DNA from: Streptomyces sp. Tu 3180
GTDB lineage: Bacteria; Actinomycetota; Actinomycetes; Streptomycetales; Streptomycetaceae
Length of the DNA: 64,000 nucleotides
Assembly (NCBI RefSeq): GCF_009852415.1
Contig: NZ_WOXS01000002.1
Span: forward strand, 8,286,001-8,350,000
Direction of reading: 5' to 3'
Part shown: piece after piece, positions 1 to 7,843 of the stretch
Layout of the letters: each line of letters opens with the position of its first letter
How positions within the stretch are numbered: the stretch's first letter is position 1
Translations under genes and position numbers: made by a program
The notes under the pieces: model-generated
Databases searched by the model: none
Told to the model about the DNA's origin: nothing
What the model saw: the letters and a program-made list of their open reading frames with translations, nothing else

Positions 1-290
1 CCGCTTGTCCGCCCGATCACCCTGCGCAGGTCAGGGTTCGCCGCCGCTGCCCTGCCGGCCGTTCGGTCGCGTCGCGCCTCCGAGCGCCCCCGCGCCGTGT
101 TCGTTCGGTCGTCGGGCTGTCGGCGGCGGCCTCACTCCGCCCGCGGGCCGGACGGTCACCGCCCGTTGTACTGAGGGAGGTTGGGGGAGGAGGTCCCGGG
201 ACCTGCTGGGCCGGATGCCTCGGCGCGTCCTGCGAGAAACGGAAGGCGCTTCCGCTTCGGAGCCGGAGAAGGGTTCCGGGCGGCTCGTTG
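1..290. other. Left edge, no gene recognised
   Basis: No open frame here looks like a protein in length, codon bias or recognisable motif. The stretch lies downstream of the first gene, which points leftward and stops at 291, so it probably holds the end of that transcript. Confidence 0.5.
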
Positions 291-1115
291 TCAGTGCGCC
301 CAGGGCAGGCGAACCGCCTCGATCCCGGAGTCGTTCAGCAACGCGTCGATGAGGGGCGGGGGTCCGGCGATCTTGGTGGCCCACAGGTCGTAGTCGGTGC
401 ACAGGACCCAGGAGCGGTCATCGGCCCAGAGGTTGGACGGGCTGAAGTCGGCTTCGGAGTGGTCGTAGAGGACCTCGGCGTCGCCGAGCCGGCCCGCACG
501 CACGTGGAGGTTGTCGAAGTCGACGGCTCCGAGCATCAGCGGGTTGTAATAGGCCAGGCAGTGGGTGTCCGGGCCTGCGGCACTGTACTGGGTGAGGATG
601 GCGATCAGCCGGTTCCAGGTCTCGCGGTCCAGGCTCCCCTCGGTCGGCGGGACCGTGCTCATGGGCCGGCTGCCCTCCTTCTTGACCGAGGGAAAGCAAC
701 GGTAGGAGGGCATCAGCCCGTCGGGCACGACCGGATCGCCGGTCCGCCGGGCAAGCTCGGCCCACCGCAGCCGTTGCCGGCCGGGGCCCGGGTGCCGGGC
801 GCGGCCGAGTCCTCCTCCTGTCGCGACGCCCACGGCGTCGAGGTCGATGCCCGCGACGATGTGGGGCAGGGTGCTTCCGTCGGCAGGACGTGCCTGGTGG
901 TACTCGGCATACGACACACCGGCCGGTCCCTGCTCGTGCTCGTACATGGCGTTGAGCACCCACACCGCGTCGGGCATCGCCGGGGGCATGAATCCGGTTG
1001 TGCCGTCGCCGCACAGCTCCAGCAGCCAGTCGGTGGCTCCGGACGGCGCAAGCGGCCACAGGTCTGACATCGGATTCGACTCCTCGGACATGCGCTCATG
1101 GTCCCAGGTGCGCAT
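291..1115 (-). CDS. Hypothetical protein
   Basis: About 274 residues, not recognised as any family. The ATG at 1115 is chosen because AGGGAAGG lies just upstream; ATG codons at 1091 and 1070 are also possible, and the frame is open to 1211. No signal peptide or membrane segment is evident. The protein is rich in Trp and Tyr, with stretches such as SDLWPLAPSG near the start and DDRSWVLCTDYDLWATKIAG near the end, so it looks like a soluble folded protein. It is divergent from the gene starting near 1358 and shares the intergenic region with it. Codon use is normal for the window. Function unknown. Confidence 0.6.
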   Translation of the reverse strand: MRTWDHERMSEESNPMSDLWPLAPSGATDWLLELCGDGTTGFMPPAMPDAVWVLNAMYEHEQGPAGVSYAEYHQARPADGSTLPHIVAGIDLDAVGVATGGGLGRARHPGPGRQRLRWAELARRTGDPVVPDGLMPSYRCFPSVKKEGSRPMSTVPPTEGSLDRETWNRLIAILTQYSAAGPDTHCLAYYNPLMLGAVDFDNLHVRAGRLGDAEVLYDHSEADFSPSNLWADDRSWVLCTDYDLWATKIAGPPPLIDALLNDSGIEAVRLPWAH

Positions 1116-1357
1116 CCGCCTTCCCTCGCCGCCCGAGCACGCCGTGCACCCGGCCAGGACGGCGAGGCGTACCTCAAGAACCAGCGAGCTGACCGCTGAC
1201 GAACGATCCACGCCTCAGGCTTCCGCCCGCGACCGGCGTGAGCATCCCCGGCACCTCGGTCCGGGACCGGCTGCTCGGCGGTGCCGGGATCAGCGCGGCA
1301 CCATGTCGGTGCCGTGCCGTAGGTTGCCGGGCAGGACGTGTTCTTGGCGGCGAGGGG

Positions 1358-2668
1358 ATGAGGATGCGCAGGCCGGTCGAGGGGGAAGTCCACGTTCACT
1401 ACGGCCAGATCCACGTCGAGAGCGATCCGGACAGCTTCGGCCCGGACCTCCGGGAGTCGTTCGCCGGGCAGAGTGCCGGGTTGTGCGGGGCAGCGGTACC
1501 CGGCGCGCTGTGGCTGTCGACCGGGCTGCACACGGGCAACGTCGGCTTCACCGTCGAGGTGCACGACCAGGCTCCGCCACTGGACCCGGTGTGGGAGGAC
1601 GTGGTGGAGGTGTCCTTCCGCCCTGTCTCGGCCGGCAGCGCTCTCGTGCAATGGGCAGGGGAGGCCTCCTGGGACCTCGACCTGGAAGAGATCGATTACC
1701 GGGTGCGCTACTGCGCCAAGGGCATGGACGAGGCACGCCGGCAGGACACCCGGCTGGACGACGAGCCTCGGCTGGACTGCTACCTGCTGCAGTTCTGGCC
1801 CGCCCCGCCCGCACCGGACCGCGTACTGAAACAGACCTCCGGGACCGCCGCGTACGGGCACGACTACGCCCGCCGGCAGCCGGCCCCACCCACACCGGCC
1901 GAACGCGCCGAAGCCGAACGCCAGGCCCGTCTCGCACAGGAACAGGCCGAAGAAGAGCACCGGCTCGCCCACGAACGCCGGCAGTGGGGCGGACAAGTAC
2001 CGAGCCAGGCCCTGCGCGATGTCCGTGGCAACGTGCGCGGCCTGCTCGCCTTCGACCCGTCCCTCGTCCACGCCATCGACGCCGCCGGCCCCGGGACCCA
2101 GCGGGCGACAGCGCTGCTGGCCGCGCGCCGCGCCTGCGAGGCGGCCGGGCTGGCCGAGCTCGACTGGATCGCCGCAGGACTCACCGCCCTGGCCGAGGGC
2201 CGCCCGCTGCCGCCACCCCTCGACGACCTGGACCGGGCATGTCGGGCTCTGGAGTCCGACCCGCGTGTCCCCGACAGGACCGTCGGCCGGGCCGTCCCGC
2301 CCGAGCGGCCCCCCTTCCGGTCACCCGCCCGCCACGACGCGCACACGCCGACGCCCGAGCCCGTACCGGTCCCGCGGATCATCGGTCCCGCGGCCGCCAT
2401 GGCGAAGCCGCCGAGCCCTGCCGCACCGCCGGCGCCGCAACCCGGGGAAGCGACGCCGTACACGATGAGGATCACCTTCGGCGAGCCGGACCCTGCCCTG
2501 CGGATGTCCCAGCCCCACATGGCCCTGCCCGCACTGTTCGGCGCCGCCGAAGCCGACCCGCTCCAGGCGGCCCTGGACGCGGTGTACGCGGCTGTGACCA
2601 CCTACGGCGAGGACTACCGGACACTCCTGCAAGAGATCCGGTCCGCGTGCCGGGGAAGTCGACAGTGA
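1358..2668 (+). CDS. Hypothetical protein with coiled-coil middle and Pro-rich linker
   Basis: About 436 residues, unrecognised. The ATG at 1358 follows GGCGAGGGG; a second ATG two codons later is equally plausible, and the frame is open back to 1238. Residues 1-190 form an acidic globular region rich in Trp and Tyr. Roughly residues 200-250 are Glu/Ala/Arg-rich (AERAEAERQARLAQEQAEEE) and likely a helical coiled coil. A Pro-rich disordered linker follows, then a short C-terminal helical region ending TYGEDYRTLLQEIRSACRGS. No signal peptide or membrane helix. The gene is 18 bp from the broken HAD-like gene downstream and may once have shared its transcript. Function unknown. Confidence 0.6.
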   Translation: MRMRRPVEGEVHVHYGQIHVESDPDSFGPDLRESFAGQSAGLCGAAVPGALWLSTGLHTGNVGFTVEVHDQAPPLDPVWEDVVEVSFRPVSAGSALVQWAGEASWDLDLEEIDYRVRYCAKGMDEARRQDTRLDDEPRLDCYLLQFWPAPPAPDRVLKQTSGTAAYGHDYARRQPAPPTPAERAEAERQARLAQEQAEEEHRLAHERRQWGGQVPSQALRDVRGNVRGLLAFDPSLVHAIDAAGPGTQRATALLAARRACEAAGLAELDWIAAGLTALAEGRPLPPPLDDLDRACRALESDPRVPDRTVGRAVPPERPPFRSPARHDAHTPTPEPVPVPRIIGPAAAMAKPPSPAAPPAPQPGEATPYTMRITFGEPDPALRMSQPHMALPALFGAAEADPLQAALDAVYAAVTTYGEDYRTLLQEIRSACRGSRQ

Positions 2669-2686
2669 GCAGGACCCGGGGGAACC

Positions 2687-3120
2687 GTGAACCGACCACT
2701 GCTGTTCCTCGGCGTGGACGGCCCGCTCAACCCTTACGCGGCCAAGCCGCACAGACGTCCCGACGGCTACACCACGCTCAGGGTGCCGCCGGCCGACGGG
2801 GCCCATGAGGAGGACAGGGGCTTCTCGTCCCGGCGGCGCCCCCTGCGGGTCTGGCTCAACCCGGAGCACGGGCGATTCCTGCTCCGGCTCGGTTTCGAGC
2901 TGTGCTGGGCCACCACTCGGCCGGTGCCGTTCTGGGTGTTCACGGCGATCGCCGCGCTCGGCGCCGTTTCCGCTGTGGTGCGGCTCCAGCATATGTGGAA
3001 CACCCATCAGCGCCGAGCCCTGCCCACGCGGACACGATTCCTCGGCCTCCTCCTCGCCCTGTACGGGGTGTACGTCGTCTCCCGCGTCATCAACGGCATG
3101 GCTGAACAGAACGCCGGGAC
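2687..3120 (+). pseudogene. Truncated HAD-like hydrolase fragment joined to a membrane fragment
   Basis: The frame starts at GTG 2687 with LLFLGVDGPLNPYAAKPHRR, the beginning of a HAD-like phosphatase family common in Streptomyces (normally LxxDVDGxLNPY). It runs through LRVWLNPEHGRFLLRLGFELCWATT, then family similarity stops abruptly at about 2915. From there the frame encodes two hydrophobic segments (FWVFTAIAALGAVSAVV and FLGLLLALYGVYVVS) unlike a HAD protein. The first catalytic motif reads GVDG rather than DVDG, so the nucleophile Asp is lost. I read this as a 5' fragment fused by deletion or insertion to unrelated sequence. The open frame continues to 3427 but makes no sense beyond about 3120. 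Confidence 0.6.
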
Positions 3121-3151
3121 CGCGAGGAGACCCTGCGGTGGAATTCCTCCG

Positions 3152-3250
3152 CCCCCGTTGAGCTGCCACCTGTCGGGCCGGCACGCCCACCCTGGGCAGC
3201 AGCACGCGGTTGCGGCGCAGCCACCCCGCCACGTGGTCGAACAACGCCTT
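3152..3250 (-). mobile_element. Possible Tn3-family transposase remnant
   Basis: On the minus strand a short frame reads KALFDHVAGWLRRNRVLLPR followed by VGVPARQVA. This resembles the N-terminal region (DUF4158-like) of Tn3-family transposases, where '..HvgeWLrrhrvLLPGvtvLaRlVa..' is usual. Only about 33 codons are recognisable, with no catalytic domain or terminal inverted repeats seen. It lies between two broken genes, fitting a decayed insertion. The call rests on motif memory only. Confidence 0.45.
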
Positions 3251-3354
3251 CGGGCCCTCGGCGTGCTTCCACGCCCGGCCGTGCGGCAACGTCCCGCCCG
3301 CCCGGTCCGGCTGCGCGCCCTGGCCGCCCGGGCCCGGGAGCACGGTGCCCCCCC

Positions 3355-3932
3355 TCGTGGCGGACGACATCCAGACGGGCTGCGGACGCACCGGACCGTT
3401 CTTCTCCCTTCCTTCGGAACGGCCTGAACCGGTCCCGGTCCCGGTCTCGTCTGCCTGCCCGAGTCCATCAGCGGGTACGGGACGCCCATGGCCCTGACGC
3501 TCATGCGCCCCGAGTACGACGTGTGGAAGCCCGGCGAGCACAACGGCACGTTCCGTGGATACGACCCGCGTTCGTCACCGGGCCCGCACGCTGGGACTGT
3601 TCTGGTCCGACCGTGCTCCGGAGAACCGGACCACCGCCCTGGGCGAACGGGTGCGCCGCGCCCCCACCGAGACCGCCCGCCGGCCCGGGCCGGCCGCCCC
3701 GCGCGGGCGCGGTCCGGCCGGGAGCCTGCCCTTCGACCGCCCCGGTGCGGCCCGCGAGGTGTGCGACGCCGCTCACCGGGACGGCCTGTTGCTGAAGACG
3801 GCCGGGCCCCACGACGAGGCGGCCAAGGTCCTGCCGCCGCTGACCGTGGCGGACGAGCACCGGAAACGGGGCCTGGGAATGCTCGACGAAGCCGTCGCCC
3901 CGGTGGTCGGCAGGCGAACGCTCGCGGCCTGA
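3355..3932 (+). pseudogene. Broken class III aminotransferase, EctB-like
   Basis: Pieces of a PLP-dependent class III aminotransferase, most like diaminobutyrate-2-oxoglutarate transaminase (EctB), appear in order but in different frames. They are ADDIQTGCGRTGPFFS (3358-3405), then ESISGYGTPMALTLMRPEYD with VWKPGEHNGTFRG (about 3462-3560), then ARTLGLFWSDRAPENRTTAL in another frame (from about 3583), and finally HRDGLLLKTAGPHDEAAKVL with PPLTVADEH to the stop at 3932. The PLP-lysine region between GCGRTGPFF and SGYG is damaged (PESISGYG where SKSISGYG is expected), so the lysine is missing. The N-terminal two thirds of the gene are absent. At least two frameshifts and a large 5' deletion make it non-functional. 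Confidence 0.7.
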
Positions 3933-4036
3933 GCGGGTCTCAGCGGACCAGGGCCGGACAGGACGGGCCAGGACCCGGCCCATGACGAGACCCCTCGGTG
4001 GGGGACAGGCCACGGGACGAGCGAAGGGAAGAGCGG

Positions 4037-4711
4037 ATGTCGGTCGACCTGGCGGGTTTCCTCGGTGTCGTTCTGGTGGCCTACGTGGTCCCCGGCCCGG
4101 ACTTCCTGGTGGTGGTGCGCTCGGCCGCCGAGCACCCCGTCAAGGGACGGGCCGCGGCGCTGGGCGCCCAGACCGGACTGTGCGTGCACATGCTCGCCGC
4201 CGCCGCGGGGCTGTCGCTGCTCGCCGCCCGCTCTCCCGCGGTCTACGACGCCATCAAGCTGCTCGGCGCGGCCTACCTGGTCCACCTCGGGATCCGGGCG
4301 GTCCTGGCCGCCCGGCGGACCGTCCGCGAGCGCCGCGCCGAGGCAGCGGCGGCAGACGGCCCGGAGGGGCTCACCGCTCCGCGGGCCCCGGCCCCGGACG
4401 AGCCGGCCCGCGGCCGGTGGCGGTCCGGCTTCACCGAGGGCTTCCTCACCAACGTGCTCAACCCCAAGGCGGCGCTGTTCTTCCTCAGCATCCTGCCGCA
4501 GTTCGTGCACGGCGGCGGTTCGACCGCGCGGCAGATCTTCTTCCTCGGCATCCTCGACGTCCTGATCGGCGTCGTCTACTGGTTCGCCCTCGTCGCCGTC
4601 GCCGCGCGGCTGCGGGCCTTCCTCGCCCGGCCGGAGATCCGCCACCGCTGGGAGCTGACGACCGGCTGGCTGTTCATCGGCATCGGCATCGGCGTCGCCG
4701 CGGCCTCCTGA
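4037..4711 (+). CDS. LysE/RhtB-family amino-acid exporter
   Basis: 224 residues, near the usual 205-220 of the LysE translocator family, which exports amino acids or analogues across the cytoplasmic membrane. The start ATG 4037 follows GAAGGGAAGAG. The N-terminal hydrophobic segment carries the family signature VVPGPDFLVVVRSAAEHPVK, followed by GLCVHMLAAAAGLSLL, GAAYLVHLGIRAVLAA, and the second-half motif GFLTNVLNPKAALFFLSILP. About six membrane helices are expected. A charged loop of about 40 residues (residues 95-135) between halves is longer than usual. It stands alone after the broken aminotransferase. Confidence 0.85.
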   Translation: MSVDLAGFLGVVLVAYVVPGPDFLVVVRSAAEHPVKGRAAALGAQTGLCVHMLAAAAGLSLLAARSPAVYDAIKLLGAAYLVHLGIRAVLAARRTVRERRAEAAAADGPEGLTAPRAPAPDEPARGRWRSGFTEGFLTNVLNPKAALFFLSILPQFVHGGGSTARQIFFLGILDVLIGVVYWFALVAVAARLRAFLARPEIRHRWELTTGWLFIGIGIGVAAAS

Positions 4712-4975
4712 GGCGGGGCGGGGCGGGGCGTAGGAAGGAGGAGACAGCGGGGAGGCCGATGCCTCCCCCAAGTCCTTTCTCGGAGCGCTCGGCCAGCTCG
4801 ACAGTGGTGGTTCGTCATTCCGGGAGACGCCCGGACCGGGACGAGGCCGATGTCCAGGGGAACGGACAGCGCCTCATGGCACGCGTCGCACCCGCGGGCC
4901 GGGACTTCACCTCGTCGAACCGCCGTCGGAGACCCCAGGGGCAGACGAGACCGACCACGCCCGGCGCGCCGGGCG
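4712..4975. other. Convergent intergenic region
   Basis: 264 bp between the LysE gene and the leftward lipoprotein gene. It opens with a G-rich stretch (repeated GGGGC at 4713-4730). I see no gene or convincing hairpin terminator in it. Confidence 0.4.
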
Positions 4976-5587
4976 TCAAGGCCGTCGTCTCGACGCCGGG
5001 TCGAGGTCGCAGGATCCTGACGTCGACGCGTCGTCCGTCCCCCTCAGCCGCACGGTGACCCGGCCGTCGGCGTCATGGCTGTAGGCGATCGTGCAGATCA
5101 GCTGGCGCAGTGCGGCCCGGTCCAGTCCGTCCAGTGCGACCGGCAGGTCGGTCGTGACCTTCTCGCCGCCGGGCGAGACCTCCACCCGGAGTGCTCCGGC
5201 CGACAGGGCGGGGGGAGCGGGAGGAAGGGACGTGGTGAGCCCCGCTCTCCGGTCCCGTTCGTCGGGACCGGAGAACAGCGCGAGGATCACCTTCTCCGTC
5301 GCCACGGGTGCGGAGCCCGCGCCGGTGGGGACCTGACCGGCGACCATGCCGCCCTCGGGACCGTACTCGATCACGGAATCGGCGGACCGGACCACCGGGC
5401 TGATCACGCCTTCGCGGGAGTGGAAGAAGAGCAGCATCTCGAGGTCATGGTCGACGAAAGCCTGGACGGAGGCGGGACCGCCCGCCTCGATCACGTCGGT
5501 CTCCCGGATGCCGCAGCCGCCGAGCAGCAGCATCCCCGACGCGACGGCGACCGCGCCGGTACGCCGGCACGTCCGCGCACGTCTCAT
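4976..5587 (-). CDS. Putative lipoprotein linked to two-component system
   Basis: 203 residues. Residues 1-25 make a lipoprotein signal peptide: Arg-rich n-region, hydrophobic core and lipobox LLLGGC with Cys at about residue 25. The mature part begins GIRETDVIEAGGPASVQAFV, a pattern common in actinobacterial lipoproteins next to sensor kinases. The ATG overlaps the stop of the kinase gene (ATGA at 5584-5587), so it is the last gene of the regulator-kinase-lipoprotein operon. By position it could modulate signal perception outside the membrane, as CseA does for CseC; that role is inference. No enzymatic motif seen. Confidence 0.75.
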   Translation of the reverse strand: MRRARTCRRTGAVAVASGMLLLGGCGIRETDVIEAGGPASVQAFVDHDLEMLLFFHSREGVISPVVRSADSVIEYGPEGGMVAGQVPTGAGSAPVATEKVILALFSGPDERDRRAGLTTSLPPAPPALSAGALRVEVSPGGEKVTTDLPVALDGLDRAALRQLICTIAYSHDADGRVTVRLRGTDDASTSGSCDLDPASRRRP

Positions 5588-7140
5588 CCGCCGGCCTCCT
5601 CCGGGTGGAGCGGTATCTCGACGGTGAAGACGGCACCGCCCTCGGGGAGGTTCCCGGCGCGGACGGTTCCGCCGTGCAGCCGCACGTTCTCCAGGGTGAT
5701 CGCCAGCCCCAGGCCGCTGCCCGCCGACCGGGTGCGCGCCGCGTCGGCCTTGTAGAACCGGTCGAAGATGTGCGGAAGCGCGTCGGGCCGGATACCGGGC
5801 CCGCTGTCGGCGACCTCGGTGATCAGTACCGGCGGGCCGGGGGAGCGCGCCTCTTCGCGCAGGCTGACGGTGACGGGCGCGCCGCCGTGCCGCAGGGCGT
5901 TGCCGACGAGGTTGGCGACGACGACGTCGAAGCGGCGCGGGTCGATCCGGGCGCGGATGCCGAGGGGAAGGCCGGTGTGGACGCGGGGGGCGGTCCAGTG
6001 CCGGTTCTGCAGCGTCTTGCCGATGGTCTCGGCGACGTCGACCTCGTCGGTGTTGAGCTCGGCCGCGCGGGCGTCGAAGCGGGAGATCTCCATCAGGTCC
6101 TCGACGAGCACGGCGAGCTTTCCGGTCTCGGTACTGACCAGGCGGACCGCCCGGGCGGTGTCGGGGTCGAGCCGGTCGGCGTCCTCGTCGAGGACCTCGG
6201 TGACGGCGAGCATCCCGGCGAGCGGGGTGCGCAGTTCGTGGGAGACGTCGGAGGCGAAGCGGCGGGCGCGGGCCTCGGCCTCGCGCAGCTCGCGCACGGA
6301 GGTCTCCAGTTCGGCCGCGGACTCGTTGAAGGTGCGGGCCAGGTCGGCCAGTTCGTCGCTGCCGCGCACCGCGATCCGGGTGTCGAGTCTGCCGCTGCCC
6401 ATGCTCCGGGCGGCCTCGCGCAGTTCCCGCACGGGGCGCAGCACGCTGCGGGCGGCGATCAGGCCGGGGATCAGCGCGACGGCGAGACCGGGCAGGGCAC
6501 CGTCGCGGGCGGCCACGAGGAGCGCGTCGACGCCGACCTGTTCGTCGGTCATCCGCATGACGGCGTAGAGGACGAGTCCGCTGGGCAGCACGCCGTCGGG
6601 GCCGGTCCTGAAGACGGTGGGCATGGCGATGGTCAGGTAGGGCACGCCGTCCTTGACGACCCGCTCGAAGCTGCCGTGGGGATCGGCCCGCGCGGCGCGG
6701 CGCAGTTCGGGGGTGATGACGGTGGAGACGGGGTTCTCGCCGGAGGAGGCGCGCAGCGACCCGTACTCCGCGAACACCACCCAGGGATGCGGCTTTCCCT
6801 TGCGGGCGATGTCACGCAGGATCTCCTCCAGCCCCTCCTCCTGCACGGGCAGGGACCAGCCGGTCTGCTGGACCTGGTCGCGGAACGAGGAGACCGCGGT
6901 GTCCTGGGCGGTCTTCAGCAGCGCGTTGCGGGCCTCGCGGTAGGTCAGCGCGGAGGTGGTGCCCGCGCTGACGGCGGCGACCAGCAGGAAGGCGAACACC
7001 AGCCGGGTGCGCAGCCCGAACGTCCTGGCCCGCGCCCGCCCCGCGGAAGCGCCGACGGGCGTCGTACCGTCGTCGGCCGCGCGGCGGCGGCCGGCACGTC
7101 CGCCGGCAGCCCGCCGCGCGAGGCCGGTGCCGGAGGTCAC
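5584..7140 (-). CDS. Sensor histidine kinase
   Basis: 518 residues with GTG start at 7140 overlapping the regulator stop (GTGA). Order: transmembrane helix near residues 35-60 (LVFAFLLVAAVSAG), extracytoplasmic sensor of about 130 residues, second helix (LPGLAVALIPGLIAARSV), HAMP linker, HisKA box FASDVSHELRTPLAGM with the phospho-accepting His, and HATPase_c with N box NLVGNALRHGG, G1 box DSGPGI, F box IFDRFYKAD and G2 box GSGLGLAIT. All kinase motifs are intact. It phosphorylates the response regulator encoded just upstream. The domain layout resembles AfsQ2-type actinobacterial kinases. The stimulus is unknown; envelope genes next door suggest envelope sensing. Confidence 0.9.
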   Translation of the reverse strand: MTSGTGLARRAAGGRAGRRRAADDGTTPVGASAGRARARTFGLRTRLVFAFLLVAAVSAGTTSALTYREARNALLKTAQDTAVSSFRDQVQQTGWSLPVQEEGLEEILRDIARKGKPHPWVVFAEYGSLRASSGENPVSTVITPELRRAARADPHGSFERVVKDGVPYLTIAMPTVFRTGPDGVLPSGLVLYAVMRMTDEQVGVDALLVAARDGALPGLAVALIPGLIAARSVLRPVRELREAARSMGSGRLDTRIAVRGSDELADLARTFNESAAELETSVRELREAEARARRFASDVSHELRTPLAGMLAVTEVLDEDADRLDPDTARAVRLVSTETGKLAVLVEDLMEISRFDARAAELNTDEVDVAETIGKTLQNRHWTAPRVHTGLPLGIRARIDPRRFDVVVANLVGNALRHGGAPVTVSLREEARSPGPPVLITEVADSGPGIRPDALPHIFDRFYKADAARTRSAGSGLGLAITLENVRLHGGTVRAGNLPEGGAVFTVEIPLHPEEAGG

Positions 7141-7820
7141 AGCGGTCCGAAGCGGTAACCGAAGCCCCGCAGCGTCTGGATGTAGCGGGGGCTGCCCGCC
7201 TCGTCCTCGACCTTGCCGCGCAGCCGTGCGACGCAGGCGTCGACCAGTCGTGCGTCGGCGTGGAAGCTGTGCTCCCACACGTGCTCCAGCAACTGCTGCC
7301 TGCTGAACACCTGTTCGGGGGTGGCGGACAGGTGCAGGAGCAGCCTGAGTTCGGAGGGGGCGAGCGCGAGGCGCCGGCCGGACTTGGTGACACTCAGCCC
7401 GGCCCGGTCGACGACCAGGTCGCCGTGGACCTCGACGGCCGTCCGGCCCTGGCCGGTGTTGTCGATGCGGCGCAGCACGGCGCAGATGCGGGCCTCGATC
7501 ACCGCGGTGCGGGCGGGTTTGACGATGTAGTCGTCGGCGCCGGCCTCCAGGCCGATCACCACGTCGAAGTCGTCGCCCCGGGCGGTGAGCATGATGATCG
7601 GCAGCTGGCTCTGCTCACGGACCCGCCGGCAGACCTGCACGCCGTTCATGCCGGGGAGCATCAGGTCCAGCAGCATCAGGTCGGGCCGGAATTCGGTCAG
7701 CGCGGCGAGACCGGCCTCACCGGTCGCGGCCACCCGTACCTCGTGTCCACGGCGGCGCAGACCGAGTTCGACTCCTTCGCGTACGGAAGGGTCGTCCTCG
7801 ATGAGGAGCACGCGGGGCAT
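7137..7820 (-). CDS. OmpR-family response regulator
   Basis: 227 residues, ATG 7820 preceded by GAGGGAGAA. The receiver domain (1-120) has the acidic pair in LLIEDD, the phospho-acceptor Asp52 in LMLLDLMLPG, and Lys101 in DDYIVKPA. The C-terminal winged-helix effector (about 130-227) ends RYIQTLRGFGYRFGPL, typical of OmpR/PhoB regulators. It is similar in style to AfsQ1. It is the first gene of the regulator-kinase-lipoprotein operon and lies 23 bp from the MurJ-like gene upstream, so it may be co-transcribed with the flippase and FemABX-like genes. Confidence 0.9.
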   Translation of the reverse strand: MPRVLLIEDDPSVREGVELGLRRRGHEVRVAATGEAGLAALTEFRPDLMLLDLMLPGMNGVQVCRRVREQSQLPIIMLTARGDDFDVVIGLEAGADDYIVKPARTAVIEARICAVLRRIDNTGQGRTAVEVHGDLVVDRAGLSVTKSGRRLALAPSELRLLLHLSATPEQVFSRQQLLEHVWEHSFHADARLVDACVARLRGKVEDEAGSPRYIQTLRGFGYRFGPL

Positions 7821-7843
7821 GTGCAGTTCTCCCTCGGTGGTGG

